64,000 nt of DNA, from contig FWCC01000214.1 of NCBI GenBank assembly GCA_900169235.1, forward strand, positions 93,898 to 157,897. The letters are read 5' to 3'. Shown piece by piece: positions 46,341 through 58,400 of this stretch; position 1 is the first letter of the stretch; the number at the start of each line of letters is the position of its first letter. This DNA is from Zarea fungicola. Taxonomy: Eukaryota; Ascomycota; Sordariomycetes; Hypocreales; Cordycipitaceae. Below the pieces are notes generated by a model. It was not told the origin of the DNA and did no database searches. It saw nothing but the letters and a program-made list of their open reading frames with translations. The translations under genes and the position numbers were made by a program.

Positions 46341-47286
46341 GATGAATCGGTGTTGTGGTGTTCGACCGAGATGCAGAAAAAAACTCTGAACGTCCAGTTA
46401 AGGCGTCAAAAGCGACGCGCCTCGTAGGGGTAATAATGGGTGATAGTACAATCCCAGGCGGAAAATTACAGCGCGCGAGGGGGATAAAATTAAAAACGAA
46501 ACGTCGACTGGATCCAAACGCAGGTCAATCTCAAAACTTGATGGAAGAAAGCCGTCAGAGGCAAGTTGCGGATGGCCTCAAAGGCAGCAGCGCCTGTCCT
46601 GGCCAGCGGCCCAGGAGAACCTCAGGCTATTCGCCCCCGTCGCCTCCACCTCTAGAATCGTAAGAGGAAGTAATTCGCGGGTCGCCGTATCGTAAGGCAC
46701 TCGATTCTGTGCTCGATGATGTCGCGCTCGATGGCCGACACGCGTGGTGATGACTTTGAGGCCGCGTGAGCAAAGTTTTGTCGTGGTTGAACCGTGGCGA
46801 CAAAGGGCAGGCAGAAGAAACTGGCGTTAACCTGCTGGCGAGAGGCCCCGTATGGCGCTAGTCCTCTTTAGGCCTGCCGCATCCCTTAGGGAGTGTGATT
46901 CGATGCCTGAGGCAAAGATTCAGGAGGTACCAGGGACAAAGGTTGCGTTCAGGGTAAGGACGGATTACCAATGAAATGTGCCGAGCAGTCAGGCACCACC
47001 CCTTCTTGCCAAAGTCGAGCTACTTCACACCCTTTTTGGGGTAGCGCGACTTCACACAAAAGTTCAGTCCACCACAGGTACCCATTCACTGTATCGCCGA
47101 TGACTCAAGCAGGGGGAGGCCCTGAGCTCTGGACGATCCTCAACCTCTCAGCAGTTGATTGTTCAGCGACAAGTCTCAGCCAGTCAATGCTACAGAATCA
47201 ATTCTCCACGAGGCACTCCTCACACTGCTTTGATCATGAATTAGGGTATGTATTGATTTGACTAATTAAGCACCGCACATCAATTC
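46341..47286. other. Intergenic region between RPB1 and SWD1
   Basis: This 946-bp stretch is the RPB1 promoter (46341 upward) and the 3' side of SWD1. No gene is seen. Confidence 0.5.
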
Positions 47287-48734
47287 TTACTTTCGCTTGC
47301 TGCGCCCGCCTTTGGCTGCTCCCCGTTTAGGCGGAACAGTCTCGGCGCCTCCGTGTGAATCAGACTGGTCGTCACCAGGACTTCGCCTTCGCATGGTTCC
47401 CGTCGATACAGCCACGAACTCGTCCTCGCTATCGCTTTCGCCCAGCGTAAACAATATCGGCATGCGAAAATCATCGCCGTCGATCTCGTCCTCTGTCTTG
47501 AGATGCCCGTTTGTCAACACCTCCACGTCCTCGTCTTCTGCGTCAAGACGCCGCCGGTGGATCTCTTCCTGCGCATACAGATCAAATTCATCCTCCTTTT
47601 CAATGTACTCGACATTCTCCTCGACTTCGGCGAAGTCTGGCGCTAACGCAGACCACTTCTGCGGACTAATGACGGACCAAATGTAGATCCGACCGGTTTC
47701 CAAGCCGCATGCCGCAAGTATGGCTCGCGCCGGATGCCATTCTATTACGCCTTGTTCTTCCTTGGGGTCCTTGAGCATGCATACCAAACTTCCATGGTTG
47801 CGCTCCCAGACGTAGAGCTCGTGGTTATTATACGTAGAGGCTGCCACGTATTCGCCCGTGGCACTGAATGTGACGTGATTCCAAGACAGTCGATTCACCA
47901 CATCTTGAAACTTATGCTCGATGGGTATTTGTATTGTATCAGGGTCCAAGTCCTCGGCCGATAAATTCGGTATCCGTAGTGTTCGAATGATGCGATCCTG
48001 CGAGTTTACCAGGAGGTCGCGTCCGGAACCTGAAATCCTCAGCGTGGTAATGGCACCGATGCACACTTTTTCGGAATATATAATTTCGAGGGTCTTGGCG
48101 TCGATTATGTTAATTTTCCCTTTGCTGGTTCCTGCAAGAATATGATCCCCTGAGGAGGTCCAAACGGTGGATGTAGTCATTTGCTTGGCATCCTCTTTCG
48201 CCTGTCGCTCGTCTGGGTTTGCTCGTTTCGGTGCCGAGGGGAGAACCCGTTTGACGTCAACAGGTTCAGATACATCGACGAGGGCAGGTTGCTCCTCAAA
48301 GACAGCAGCGACAAATTGAAAGCTATAGATAAATCAGTTTACGCTCACACCGCTGCATACACGGGCCTAACTAACCTATTCCACGGATGGAGCTCTGCCA
48401 TGTATACGGGTGCGCGGAACCGCACTTCACGAAATCTGCTCCCGTCCTTGAGGTCCCAGAGAATAGCTCTCCATCCCTGGCATGCAGAGAGCAGGTAGCG
48501 ACCACATCTAGACCAGCTCAGATATGTAATGCTTTTATTGTGACCACGCAGCTTCCTAGCTACCCCCATTGTCTCCAGGTCCCAGACGACAACGGTGCCA
48601 TCAACTCGGCCGGAGGCAAGGTAGTCGCCTTTTCGATGGAATCGTAGAAACGTTGCATGGCCAGATCGTATGGTGCTCGTAATGCTCTCCGGGTAGTCCT
48701 GCAGCAGGTAATCGTCGGAGAGTAGCAAATTCAT
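47287..48734 (-). CDS. swd1: WD40 subunit of COMPASS histone H3K4 methyltransferase (Swd1 / RbBP5 homologue)
   Basis: Minus-strand exons are 48734-48376 and 48322-47287, giving 464 aa. The start MNLLLSDDYLLQDYPESI..., then SGHATFLRFHRKGDYLASGRVDGTVVVWDLETMGVARKLRGHNKSITYLSWSRCGRYLLSACQGWRAILWDL, matches Swd1 blade for blade. Blade motifs continue with TSSGDHILAGTSKGKINIIDAKT and the HVTFSATGEYVAASTYNNHELYVW segment. The C-terminus is acidic (EEVEENVEYIEKEDEFD), then basic (KRGAAKGGRSKRK, resembling a nuclear localisation signal). Swd1 forms the COMPASS core with Set1, Swd3, Bre2 and others. The intron has a GTTAGT donor and ATAG acceptor. An in-frame ATG at 48746 adds four residues; I chose 48734 because family members begin MNL. 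It is divergent from THG1. Confidence 0.93.
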
Positions 48735-49039
48735 TATGGCGAGCAAGACTGTTGGGCCATTCTTGTCCCGCGACGTCGAGTGGTTGCGCCTACAGTACCA
48801 GAAGCAAAATGCAAGAGCAAGGTCGTCTTTTGGGTTGCCAGTCGCGTCAATGCAAGCTAGGGCCGGAAGGTTGTCGCAAATTCAAAGTGTTGTGGAGATC
48901 GCTTGACTCTGGTGTGCTGCGCGACGAGTTTGGTTGCGTTTGTGGAGCCCCACCGCGGGGCATCAGTTTTAATACGGCTGAGATTCTCATCTCTCAGATG
49001 CGTTGTCACACGAACACCACCAAACTTGGATAAATATAA
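48735..49039. promoter_or_regulatory. Shared divergent promoter of SWD1 and THG1
   Basis: The two start codons are 305 bp apart on opposite strands. The interval holds a CGACGTCG palindrome at 48771-48778. No TATA box is convincing on either side. Co-regulation is possible but not shown. Confidence 0.45.
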
Positions 49040-50275
49040 ATGGCAAACTCAAAGTTTGTTACCAACCTTCTTATAACTTAATTTAATTCTAACATGCCTC
49101 TAGATTCGAATACGTTCGGGAGTTTGAGCAGCCCGATCCTCTGCTACGAAACACGTGGATCGTAGTAAGAGTCGATGGCAGAGCTTTCACCAAGTATGAC
49201 ACAATGCGCTTTGCTCTCTTTTTTTTTCTTACACTAATACTTAAATATCTAGAATGTGTGCCAGATACGGCTTTGAAAAGCCAAATGATCGGAGAGCACT
49301 TGATGTCATGAACGCAGCAGCCATGGCAGTCGTCACCGACCTGCCCGAGATTGTAATCGCATACGGTGTCAGTGACGAGTTTAGGTACTTGATGTTCTCT
49401 CTCAATATATTTCTTTCATCCACTGACTTGCCAAGCTTCGCTTTTCATAAATCATGCAACTTGTTTGAGCGCAGAGCGAGGTATGTTGAGACGCCTAGAC
49501 TGATGTACTCGATTTTAACATGAAAAAGCAAACTTGTCAGCACAATCGTCTCGACCTTTACGGCAAATTATATTCACAGCTGGCCAAAATACTTTACAGA
49601 TACGCCACTCTCGTTTCCGTTACCAACGTTTGATGGGCGCGCAGTTTGCTATCCCACAGTCCAGAATCTGCGGGACTATATGAGTTGGCGCCAAGCAGAC
49701 TGTAAGCTCTTGAATTCTCTCCCTTTATGAGTGATACGGCTAACCTTGAAGGCCACATTAATAACTTATACAACACTTCGTTTTGGTCCCTAGTACAGCT
49801 GGGCGGGATGAGCAATAAGGAGGCTGAACAAGCTCTTGCTGTAAGGCATGGAGCCGCAGGTCTCATCGGAACATACTGACAGCTGGCAGGGTACTTTGGC
49901 TGGGGAGAAGAATGAAATCTTATTTTCACGGTTCAAAATCAACTACAATAACGAGCCTGAAATCTTCAAAAAAGGAAGCGTTGTGTTTCGGGATGTAAGT
50001 ATCCCACTTGGGCTCCACGCCAGTCTACGGTGGATAACCAGGCTAACATGGCCCAGTATGAGCTCGTCGATCCCAAGAGCCACACGACCGCGGAAACCGT
50101 TGATACTTTGGCAGAGCCCGTTCAGCAGTCGAAGACGCAGACAGAAAATGACAAGAAACGCAGGTCAAAAGCCCGCATCGTGGTGGAACACTTGGACATC
50201 ATCCGCGACGACTTCTGGGAAAGACGGCCATGGATATTATCCAACAAGCCAGGCAAGGTCCCCAAAGAGACGTAA
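49040..50275 (+). CDS. thg1: tRNA(His) guanylyltransferase
   Basis: Eight exons are 49040-49053, 49104-49193, 49253-49384, 49436-49480, 49529-49701, 49752-49840, 49890-49994 and 50057-50275, giving 288 aa. It opens [19 protein letters not shown], then [13 protein letters not shown] with metal-binding Asp ~29, [17 protein letters not shown], and AYGVSDEF with Asp ~76, then [49 protein letters not shown] and [19 protein letters not shown]. These are all the signature blocks of Thg1, which adds the essential G at position -1 of tRNA-His by 3'-5' polymerisation. The first coding exon is only 14 nt and all introns are 48-62 nt. Exon phases close exactly. The C-terminal region after about residue 215 is basic and less conserved. 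Confidence 0.92.
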
Positions 50276-50443
50276 ATCACGAAACAATTGAACCTGATTT
50301 AATGACATTACAATTCGTGTATATACAAATCATGTTGAATATCCCCAGAGAGACTTAAAATTCTACCCAAGCGCCGCCGCAAATGCCAAAAACAATGCCT
50401 GCCATGATTACAATTCATGCTCCCAAGACAGAAAACTCCCATT

Positions 50444-51181
50444 TTATTCTCCTTCATTTTCCTTTCTGCGACGCCTCTTTTCCTCCTTGCGCGCTCTGCG
50501 GCGTCGTTTCTCCTCATCTGCATCATCGCTCGAGTCCGATTTCGACTGTGCCTTTTTCCATTTCCGTGCTAGCTTGAGCAGCGCCGTGTCAGTGTCCACG
50601 TCGTCACTGGAGTCTGACTTTAACTTTGACTTTTTCGACTTGCGCGCTAGTTTTCGCTGTGCTCTTGCTTCTCTCCGAATGCGTTTGGCCTCTTTGCGCA
50701 CCATGCGCTCCTCCTTTGTCTCCTGTATCTCCTTTGCCGCTACGGCCCCCTTGGCTTTGGCCTGTTTCTTCTCGTCCGAATCCGAGTCCGACTCGGAGGA
50801 TATCGACTCGTCCTCATCTTCATTGTTTCTGCTCTCATTCTTCTCCTCTTGTATTGAGCCCTCCAGAAGACCGCCGCGCACAAAGGTAGCGTATAGCGAG
50901 TACTTGGCGAGCGAGCCTCTTTCGAGCGCGTTAAGCCTGCCCGTCTTCACCGTTTGCACGACCTTGCCCTTTTTCGTGGTGTCGAGACCCTGGAGCTGCT
51001 CATCAAATGCATTCATCCACCACTGGTCGCTCGTAAAGTGCTGCGTCGCACCGATACCCTTTGTGTTGTCCTTTCGGTTGAGTAGGAGCGGCTTGGCAAG
51101 ACCGACTGAGTCGTCCGTCTTGTGAAGTGAGTGTCCCTCGCCTCGCCAGCCTTGGGATGTGAGGAGCGCACTGGCATTCAT
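50444..51181 (-). CDS. tma23: TMA23-like G-patch nucleolar protein
   Basis: A single exon gives 245 aa. It opens MNASALLTSQGWRGEGHSLH with a G-patch-like series (GWRGEGHSL, GLAKPLLLNRKDNTKGIGA), then DQWWMNAFDEQLQGLD, as in the Tma23/PinX1-related proteins of fungi. The C-terminal third is acidic, then strongly basic with KKSKLKSDSSDD repeats and an EEKRRRRARKEEKRRRRKE tail, as in nucleolar proteins. Yeast Tma23 is linked to ribosome biogenesis. It lies 168 bp from the THG1 3' end and is convergent with it. A G-patch with relaxed glycine spacing means an exact role is not certain. Confidence 0.8.
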   Translation of the reverse strand: MNASALLTSQGWRGEGHSLHKTDDSVGLAKPLLLNRKDNTKGIGATQHFTSDQWWMNAFDEQLQGLDTTKKGKVVQTVKTGRLNALERGSLAKYSLYATFVRGGLLEGSIQEEKNESRNNEDEDESISSESDSDSDEKKQAKAKGAVAAKEIQETKEERMVRKEAKRIRREARAQRKLARKSKKSKLKSDSSDDVDTDTALLKLARKWKKAQSKSDSSDDADEEKRRRRARKEEKRRRRKENEGE

Positions 51182-52201
51182 GGTGTCGCAAGAGTTTTGC
51201 GCTTTTCTTGTGGTGTATTGGATGTCAGCATGAAGCAGGAACGACCTGCCAGTGTGCCGGAGCTGAATGAGAGATAATGTTGTAAAAGTTGCCCAGCGGC
51301 CATGAATTTTTCAGTGGGGCAAGTTGTTATCGGCACACTTGAGTCCGATTCGCTCCCGGCGATATGTATCAGCTACCCTATATCAAAATTCGGTATGGTG
51401 GTTTTTGGTCACCTGCTTTAGCTCGCAAATAATTCGCGACATGGAAAGAAGACTTAATTAGAGATGTATTTGATGTTAGATTAAATACCGCGTTTGGGGC
51501 TACCAGTTCCCAATGCCAGCCTGCAGCTTGTGCTGGCCAGAACTGTCCTTTAAATGCTTGCCCGTGTCATACACCATCGTCAACGTATCTCAGCCACAAG
51601 GAGTCTCGGTTTATGCTACAAGCGAGCCTTCCGGTAGAACCGATAGAGTAAAATGGCATCTCACTGAACTTGTAAATGTTTCATGCCAGCACGAGACATC
51701 TAGTTAGATTGTTGCTTGCTATATAGCATCATAGCGGACTTGAAAAGGATTCAAGCATATAAACCACCAACTGACTAGGAAAGGCACGAAGCCAATACCA
51801 AATTAAAACATTTAGAGTATACGTAGTATCAATCTTGAAGTAGACCTAAATAGACTCTCCATCGAGTACTTCTTCAGATTCGACGAAGATAAGAAAAGGA
51901 AGGCTGGTGGGTACGCCACTACGGCGCTCGGCAGAGATCTGCTCGGCGTTTGAGGCGCTAAAGTTGGGCCCATCTTTAATTATAAACTAGTTAATAAAGG
52001 GCAGCGTGTTGCACTAAAACATGCACTGGAATGCAATCGTCTGTATGTACACAGGATTTTGCTAGTACATGACGTAACTGGGAGCGGGATCACGGAGCCT
52101 TGCCGCGCGCCAGCTATTTGCATGTCCTGCAAGCCTTTCTCCCTTCTCAATTCTAATGCAAACAGCAACAAGAGGAAAAGAGATCCACAAAAAGCTAAAA
52201 A
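51182..52201. other. Divergent intergenic region
   Basis: This is 1.0 kb between TMA23 (-) and the DUF726 gene (+). It has only short frames, and no repeats or RNA gene are seen. The AAAAATGGCGCCATT context at 52196-52211 marks the start of the next gene. Confidence 0.5.
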
Positions 52202-54727
52202 ATGGCGCCATTTTGTGCAGATCCACGGCAGATTGTCATTGCCCTTGAGCCGCAACGGCGGATTGAGCTGCTCAAGCTCGTTGACGACATAATCTTTACC
52301 ATGACAGCTCAACTCCAAGCTAAGCCGGAAGACCTAGGTTCCGTATCAATGGAATCTAGCATCTATGAAGAAAGTCATAGCCCACCACAAAATGAAAAGA
52401 GCCTAGGCACACCAACTTCCACTGACGCCGTCAAGACGGAAGCGTCGAGTGACTCCATCACATTATTTGACGCCGAAGATCTGCAGCAGGCGAGCAACAG
52501 CGACACGGCCAATGCGGATGGGAAAAAGACCTTCAACCCGCCAAATCCATTCAAAAACGTCAAGATCGGCGTTCCATGGAAGACCAACCCCAATACACCA
52601 AGCAGGAAGACACGACGCGCCGAGGAGGTACAGAGTGCTGCCCGCCAGTACATAGAGGAGTGGGAGCATGAGTTTGTCCCAAAGCTAGAGGAGATTGTCC
52701 GTGTGAAGGAAAACGACAAGATCATCCAAGAGCGCAAGACACGACGCCAAGCCGTCGAGCTGAATGAGGAGAATGAGCGGGCAGAGCGCAAGAGGCTCGC
52801 CGACTCGAACGAGGCCAGGGATGAGGAGGCGGCCTTTACCGTAATGCAGAAATTGTACCCGCCCCTGCCCACGTCTCTAATAAACGACCTGTCCGTACAC
52901 GACCGCCGGGAGGCTATAAGCTGCGTACTGCTACTGCTGCTTTCCACGGGGAAATACTCGGGGCACTCGCGGGCCCTGATGATGAGCCTCACTTCGTCGC
53001 TAGATATCCCGCATACTTTTCTCAACAAGGAAGAGGCAGAGATTTCAGAGTCGCTGATTGAGCAGTCCACAAAGGACGCGAACCAAAAGGAGTCCATGTC
53101 GGCAGAAGCGGAAGCCGCCAAGCGCCGACAGGAGAACAAGTTTGGTCGATACTGGAAAGTTGGTCTCGCATCGGTTGCAGGTGCGACGATTATTGGCGTC
53201 ACCGGTGGACTGGCTGCGCCGCTTGTTGCTGGCGCCGTCGGGAGTATTCTTGGTGGTGTCGGATTAGGAGGCGTGGCGAGCTTCTTGGGCATCTTTTGGA
53301 TGAATGGTGCCTTAGTTGGCGCTTTGTTTGGTGCCTATGGCGCAAAGATGACGGTAAGAATCTCTTCACTCTCACCACTGGTGAATTATAAGGAAAGAAA
53401 CGCTAATTGCAATACCCAGGGCTCAATGATGGACAAGTACGCTAGAGAAGTCGAAGACTTCAAGTTCATCCCCCTCCACAAACCACCCAGCCCAGAAAAC
53501 GGCACCACCGCCGCCGCCGCCCAAAACAGCAAAGACCGCCGTCTCCGACTAACCCTCGGCGTGAACGGCTGGCTCAACTCCCCCGATGACATCACCAAAC
53601 CCTGGACTGTGTTGCCCTCCGACACGGAAGTCTTTGCGCTCCGCTACGAGATGAAGACGCTGCTCGACCTCGGCACCGCCCTCGGCGACCTCGTCAAGTC
53701 CTTTGCCTGGAAAGCCTTCAAGGCCGAAATTATCAAGCGCACGGTGCTCGCCACGCTCTGGGCCGCCCTCTGGCCCATCCAGGTCCTCGCCCTCGCCTCC
53801 AACGTGGACAACCCCTTCAACCACGCCTCGAATCGCTCCAAGAAGGCCGGCCGCCTGCTCGCCGACGCCCTGATCAACAGGGTCCAGGGCGAGCGGCCCG
53901 TCACGCTCATTGGCTACTCGCTCGGCGCCGTGGCCATCCATGCCTGCCTGCAGTCCCTCGCCGAGCGCCGCGCGTTTGGGCTCATTGATACGGTGGTGAT
54001 TATCGGCGCCCCCACGCCGTCGGATCCGGCGCACTGGCGCACGCTCCGCACGGTTGTGTCGGGCAAGATTTTTAACGCATACTCAGAGAACGACATGGTG
54101 CTGGGCTATGTATACCGCATGCACAGCCTGTCGCTCGGCGTGGCCGGCTTGCAGCCGATTACTGGTGTGTACGGGGTGGAGAATCTGAATCTGAGTGATC
54201 GTGTCAGTGGGCATTTGCGGTATCCGGATCTTATTGGGGGTATCCTGCGAGAGTGCGGCTTTGCCGGCGTGAAGGTGGAGGAGGAGATTGAAAAGGATGA
54301 CGTGATTGTGTTGAAGGACGAGTATGCGGCTGGGCATGCGGTGGATGTGGACGGTGAATTGGTGGTGCCAGACAAGAGCAGTAGTGATGCTGGCGATGTG
54401 ACGACGGCGCAGTCACTGCCGGTTGATGAGGGAGGGCAGGCAGACGAGGATGTGCCGCCACCAATGCCAAGGCGACCGGTCAAGGTCGCCAGTGGTGATG
54501 CCAATGATGTTGATGAAGCGATTGCGCAGAGGACGGCAACGCTTCATGTCTCTGAGAAGAGACTGGAAGAGGACGTGCCGCCGCCCATGCCGAAACGGCC
54601 TGTGAAGACCCCCGGCGATATGGATAGACTACGTACGGTCGAACAGCCTAAGCTGCTGAGGAAACCAGTTGCTGGAGCTGCATCTGCTCCCGCTACGTCA
54701 AAGCGAGGGGAGGACGAAGACGAGTAA
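52202..54727 (+). CDS. DUF726 alpha/beta-hydrolase-fold membrane protein (TMCO4 / yeast Mil1-like)
   Basis: Exons 52202-53353 and 53420-54727 give 819 aa. The N-terminal 300 residues are helical and charged, with a coiled-coil-like IQERKTRRQAVELNEENERAERKRLADS stretch. A Gly/Ala-rich membrane segment follows at about 319-383 (GLASVAGATIIGVTGG and WMNGALVGALFGAYGA). The second half has the DUF726 hydrolase fold with the nucleophile-elbow motif LIGYSLGA (about 545-551) and the VVIIGAPTPSD loop. Mil1 is a putative phospholipase-like protein involved in membrane traffic. The C-terminal tail repeats DVPPPMPRRPVK and DVPPPMPKRPVK, proline-rich motifs that could bind SH3 domains. The intron (GTAAGA donor, CTAAT branch) has a length divisible by three and no stop, so retention would add 22 residues. 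Confidence 0.85.
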   Translation: MAPFCADPRQIVIALEPQRRIELLKLVDDIIFTMTAQLQAKPEDLGSVSMESSIYEESHSPPQNEKSLGTPTSTDAVKTEASSDSITLFDAEDLQQASNSDTANADGKKTFNPPNPFKNVKIGVPWKTNPNTPSRKTRRAEEVQSAARQYIEEWEHEFVPKLEEIVRVKENDKIIQERKTRRQAVELNEENERAERKRLADSNEARDEEAAFTVMQKLYPPLPTSLINDLSVHDRREAISCVLLLLLSTGKYSGHSRALMMSLTSSLDIPHTFLNKEEAEISESLIEQSTKDANQKESMSAEAEAAKRRQENKFGRYWKVGLASVAGATIIGVTGGLAAPLVAGAVGSILGGVGLGGVASFLGIFWMNGALVGALFGAYGAKMTVRISSLSPLVNYKERNANCNTQGSMMDKYAREVEDFKFIPLHKPPSPENGTTAAAAQNSKDRRLRLTLGVNGWLNSPDDITKPWTVLPSDTEVFALRYEMKTLLDLGTALGDLVKSFAWKAFKAEIIKRTVLATLWAALWPIQVLALASNVDNPFNHASNRSKKAGRLLADALINRVQGERPVTLIGYSLGAVAIHACLQSLAERRAFGLIDTVVIIGAPTPSDPAHWRTLRTVVSGKIFNAYSENDMVLGYVYRMHSLSLGVAGLQPITGVYGVENLNLSDRVSGHLRYPDLIGGILRECGFAGVKVEEEIEKDDVIVLKDEYAAGHAVDVDGELVVPDKSSSDAGDVTTAQSLPVDEGGQADEDVPPPMPRRPVKVASGDANDVDEAIAQRTATLHVSEKRLEEDVPPPMPKRPVKTPGDMDRLRTVEQPKLLRKPVAGAASAPATSKRGEDEDE

Positions 54728-55473
54728 AAACCAATCTCGATAATGGACAATGAATAGAGATAATATGTCTGTCACGCGGGAGCGAATGTCGCAGAGAGCA
54801 GAGCGTCGCCGAAAAGGGAGGCATCAAGTTCACAGCATCTGGCTGATAGGAGCGCCATGTTATAAACATGTCCTGTTTGTTTCTCAGATTTCTTGTTTCA
54901 AGGTCTACTATTCTCAAGTTAAGCCAAAAAGGGGATCATCAAGAGCTGGTATATTCTGCATTCAAAAAAAAAAACATATACGATAAAAAAGCTTGCTTTG
55001 CTATAAAAAACGACAGTATAGTTAAAAGTAAACTGAACATCCTGCCAACCGCAGGAACCCCATCATTAAAAAATGAGTCAATAAAAATAGACAGGCTTTG
55101 GGTCAGCATAGATAGAATTCCATCAAGAGACATATGATGAGAAAACATCTTGATAAAAAAGTTACCAGAAATATCAAAGTCGAAAGGAAGAAAAAGGACA
55201 GATGAGAACTCTCGGACAGCACGCTGTCCTATTACCAGTGAATAGTAGAGGGCAGCAAATGTTGCTGTGGTGGTGTAAATACTTCAAAGTACATGCTCCC
55301 CTTTTTCTACATTGCCACCTCTGTTTATGGTATCATATAAAATAGCCGCAGAACAAAAAAAAACGTAAAAGCAGGGGTAAATAGTTCCTTTTCGACATGA
55401 AAGAAATAAGACAGATCGTCCAGTAGGGTATTGCAAAAATGACAAAGAAAGAATTCGAAAGCAGCCCTGTACT
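54728..55473. other. Convergent 3' intergenic region
   Basis: The 3' ends of the DUF726 (+) and Msb1 (-) genes face each other. A-rich tracts (around 54965-54980, 55350-55365) are present. No gene is seen. Confidence 0.5.
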
Positions 55474-58400
55474 TTAAGTGCTTGTGGCAGTGTTGAGTGG
55501 CTTCAGAGGAGGTGCGTTGGTACCTTCCATGTTACCAGTCAACTCGGCAACACGGGCTTTGATGCGAGCAACGCGAGATTCGATAGCTACCCAATAGTGT
55601 TAGTATGTGGAAAAAAGAAAACGACTCGTTCAATACTTACTTTCTTCGCCACTCGTGTCGTCGTCTCCATCACCACCAGTCTTAGTGGTGGTGCCCATGC
55701 TACGGTCACGCTCATCACCTTGGCGCTGAGCCGCGCGGTTGGCTGCATTCTTGCGAATCTGTGCCCATCGGTCCTGCACTCCAGGGCTGGCGGTGCGGGT
55801 AAGTCCTTCGGTGTCCTTCTCCATGGTTTCGAACTTGCGGCGTCCGATAGGTGGCGGTGCGGCATCGTCGTCTTCCGTATCCTCTGGAGCAAAGGCAGGC
55901 TGATCAGTGAGAGGTCCTTGGTCAAATCGCGAGAAGGCTTCCTTGGCAGAAGCTTCTTCAGCGGCAGTCGTCTTGCCTGCGTCTCCAGCGGGTACTTGCG
56001 TTGCCGAAGTCAAGCTGTCAGCCTCCAGAGTTGGCTCGGCGATAGTCGAGTCTACTGTCTCCTGTCCATCGACATGGACAGTAGCAGCTTCGGTGCTAGC
56101 GGGCGCTGTGTCAGTCTTGGCAGCAGCATCCTGCTGAAGCAGGGTATTAAGCTGAGCAGATGCGTTTTCAGGAATCTTCGAAGACCGGTTTTTGCGGAGG
56201 AAGAGCTTGCGAAGGCCACCCTTCTCCTTACCCTTCTCTAGCACAGCAGGCTTATGCGGTGTCTCGGGAGACTTGGCAGCGGCGACGGGAGCTGGCGTCG
56301 ATGAAACTGGGGTGACAACGGGCAGGTCGTCCTTAGGTGGAGGAGGCGGGACCGTTTCTACCTCCGACTCTGGCAGGGCTTCCTTGGTCTCCTGAACAAC
56401 AGGCTTGGGGGCCTTGACCTCCTCGGTCTTTTTGGGAGCGATTGCCTTAGGTTTGGGTTCTTCGACCTTCGCTTCTACGACCTTCGGTGTTTCTTTCTTC
56501 GGGATAGCTGTTGCAACTACCGGAGTTAAAATTTCCTTGAGAGCTACAGGGACAGCTTTTCTCTCCAGAGCTTTGGCGCTGCCATTAGCAGACGCAATGC
56601 TGCCATTAGCCGCGCTACCAATTGGTGATCTAACACTCCCATTTGTAGGGGTATCTCCAACGGGTTGCTCAGTCGGAGCAGGAGAAATGGAAACACCTCG
56701 GCCAGCGTTGCTGTTAGACATGTACGCATCCTTGATGGTTCCCTTGTCGTATTTCTTGGCCCATTTCATGGCAGCCGTGGCCTCCCCTGCGATATTGGGG
56801 TTGAAGACGCTGTTTGTCTTGTCTCCCAGCACTTCTTCATCGGTACGACCGCGCCGCGTCACTGCGGGCTGATTACCTGCCTCCTGAATGGCGCGTAGCT
56901 GAGCCGCCTTGGCGGCTATCTTGGCTTGTGTGTCTGGCCCGATGCTCGTAGTGCTACCACCGCCAGGGGCTTGATCTCCGCGCTTCAAAGTATATTTGTT
57001 GACAGATTTGCGACGGGAAATAGTGCGACTGCGTTTGGTCCAGCTAAAGAATCCCTTCCTCTCAGCAATGTAGGCACCCTCCTCTGGGTCAGGAGCAGCC
57101 CCTGCAATGATTTCTTCCATAACAAGCCACGATCCTTCATGTACAGTCGTCTCAATAACAGCGCATCGGCCAAAGGCGGCCTTTCTCTCGCTCGTTTCCT
57201 CCGGAGCGAGACTGCTCATCCAGACCCACCAGAAGGCATCATCTAGATTAAAGGGAGTGATACTAGCCAGCTCACCAGGCTCTAGATTCACATTTGATTC
57301 AAGGCGCGGCTGGTGCGACTGCGAGCTATACTGCCTCTGTTGGATATCGATAGGAGGAAGAACTTGATCTGGAGGCACAAGTGTACTGGTCTTGCCGGAC
57401 TCGTCAACAAAGCCCGTAGATAGGAAATCTGCCCAGGAAGGGGTCATGGGGCGGGAATCAAGGGCAGCCGAGTTGGGAACGTTCAACATGCTCCGGCTAG
57501 GGCTAAACGGCTTCGTGTTCCGCTTGACCGGAACTGCACTCTCCTCATAGTCATCTTCTTCCGTCAAAGCGCTCGCAAAGCCCATATCCTCAAATCGAGA
57601 CCATGAGGCATCACGAAGGCTAGTCGAGTGCTTGGCGCTGGACGCCTGGGACTGGTTGGCGGCAGAGATTGCTTTGAGAACACGGCGACATTCCTCAGTG
57701 AGAGCCTCGGTGGCGTCCTCGAAGTCAGACAGCTTGCGTAGGGCGACATCAGTATCACGATATTCGAACTTGCTGGCACGGCGAAGGAGAGCAAACGGAG
57801 TCGGCGAAACAGTATCAACAATCATGACGAGCCTGTTGGTTCGAGAAAATAGCATGTCGGTGGCGGAGGGTGGGTATTCGGTTTCGTTTAAAAGCTTCTG
57901 TAGAGATCGAGGAAGCATTGTGATGCCAGTCATTTCATGCTCAGGGGAGAGTGATCGAAGGTAGGCGAAGAACAGGTGTGTTGTGGCATCGGCGGCCCTA
58001 GTGTCAGTGTTAGCATCCCGCGAACAACCCATTTCCAATGACACTTACTTTCTCCAGGCACGGTAACCTCCGTCGAATCCATCACCCGTCTCCTTTTGCT
58101 CGAAAGCCCACCAAGCTGCCATGCGAGAGAGCTTTACGCCACCTAGGCCATTCTTCTTGCCATGGGCGGCAATGGCGGCGATTAGCTCAAAAAAGCTGAA
58201 GATGATGCTCTGTCTAGCGTCACTCTCAACACTAATGGGAATGAACGTCTTGAACGAGTCTCTAGCAAGCTTGGAATCTGTAGCAAATTGGGCGTTAGCG
58301 TTTGTGCGTCATGCTCGGCTGGTGTGTCAACTTACCAAGTTCACCAATCTTGAACAGCTCATATGCATCCCAGGAAACAACACCGCCTTGAAGTCGGCTC

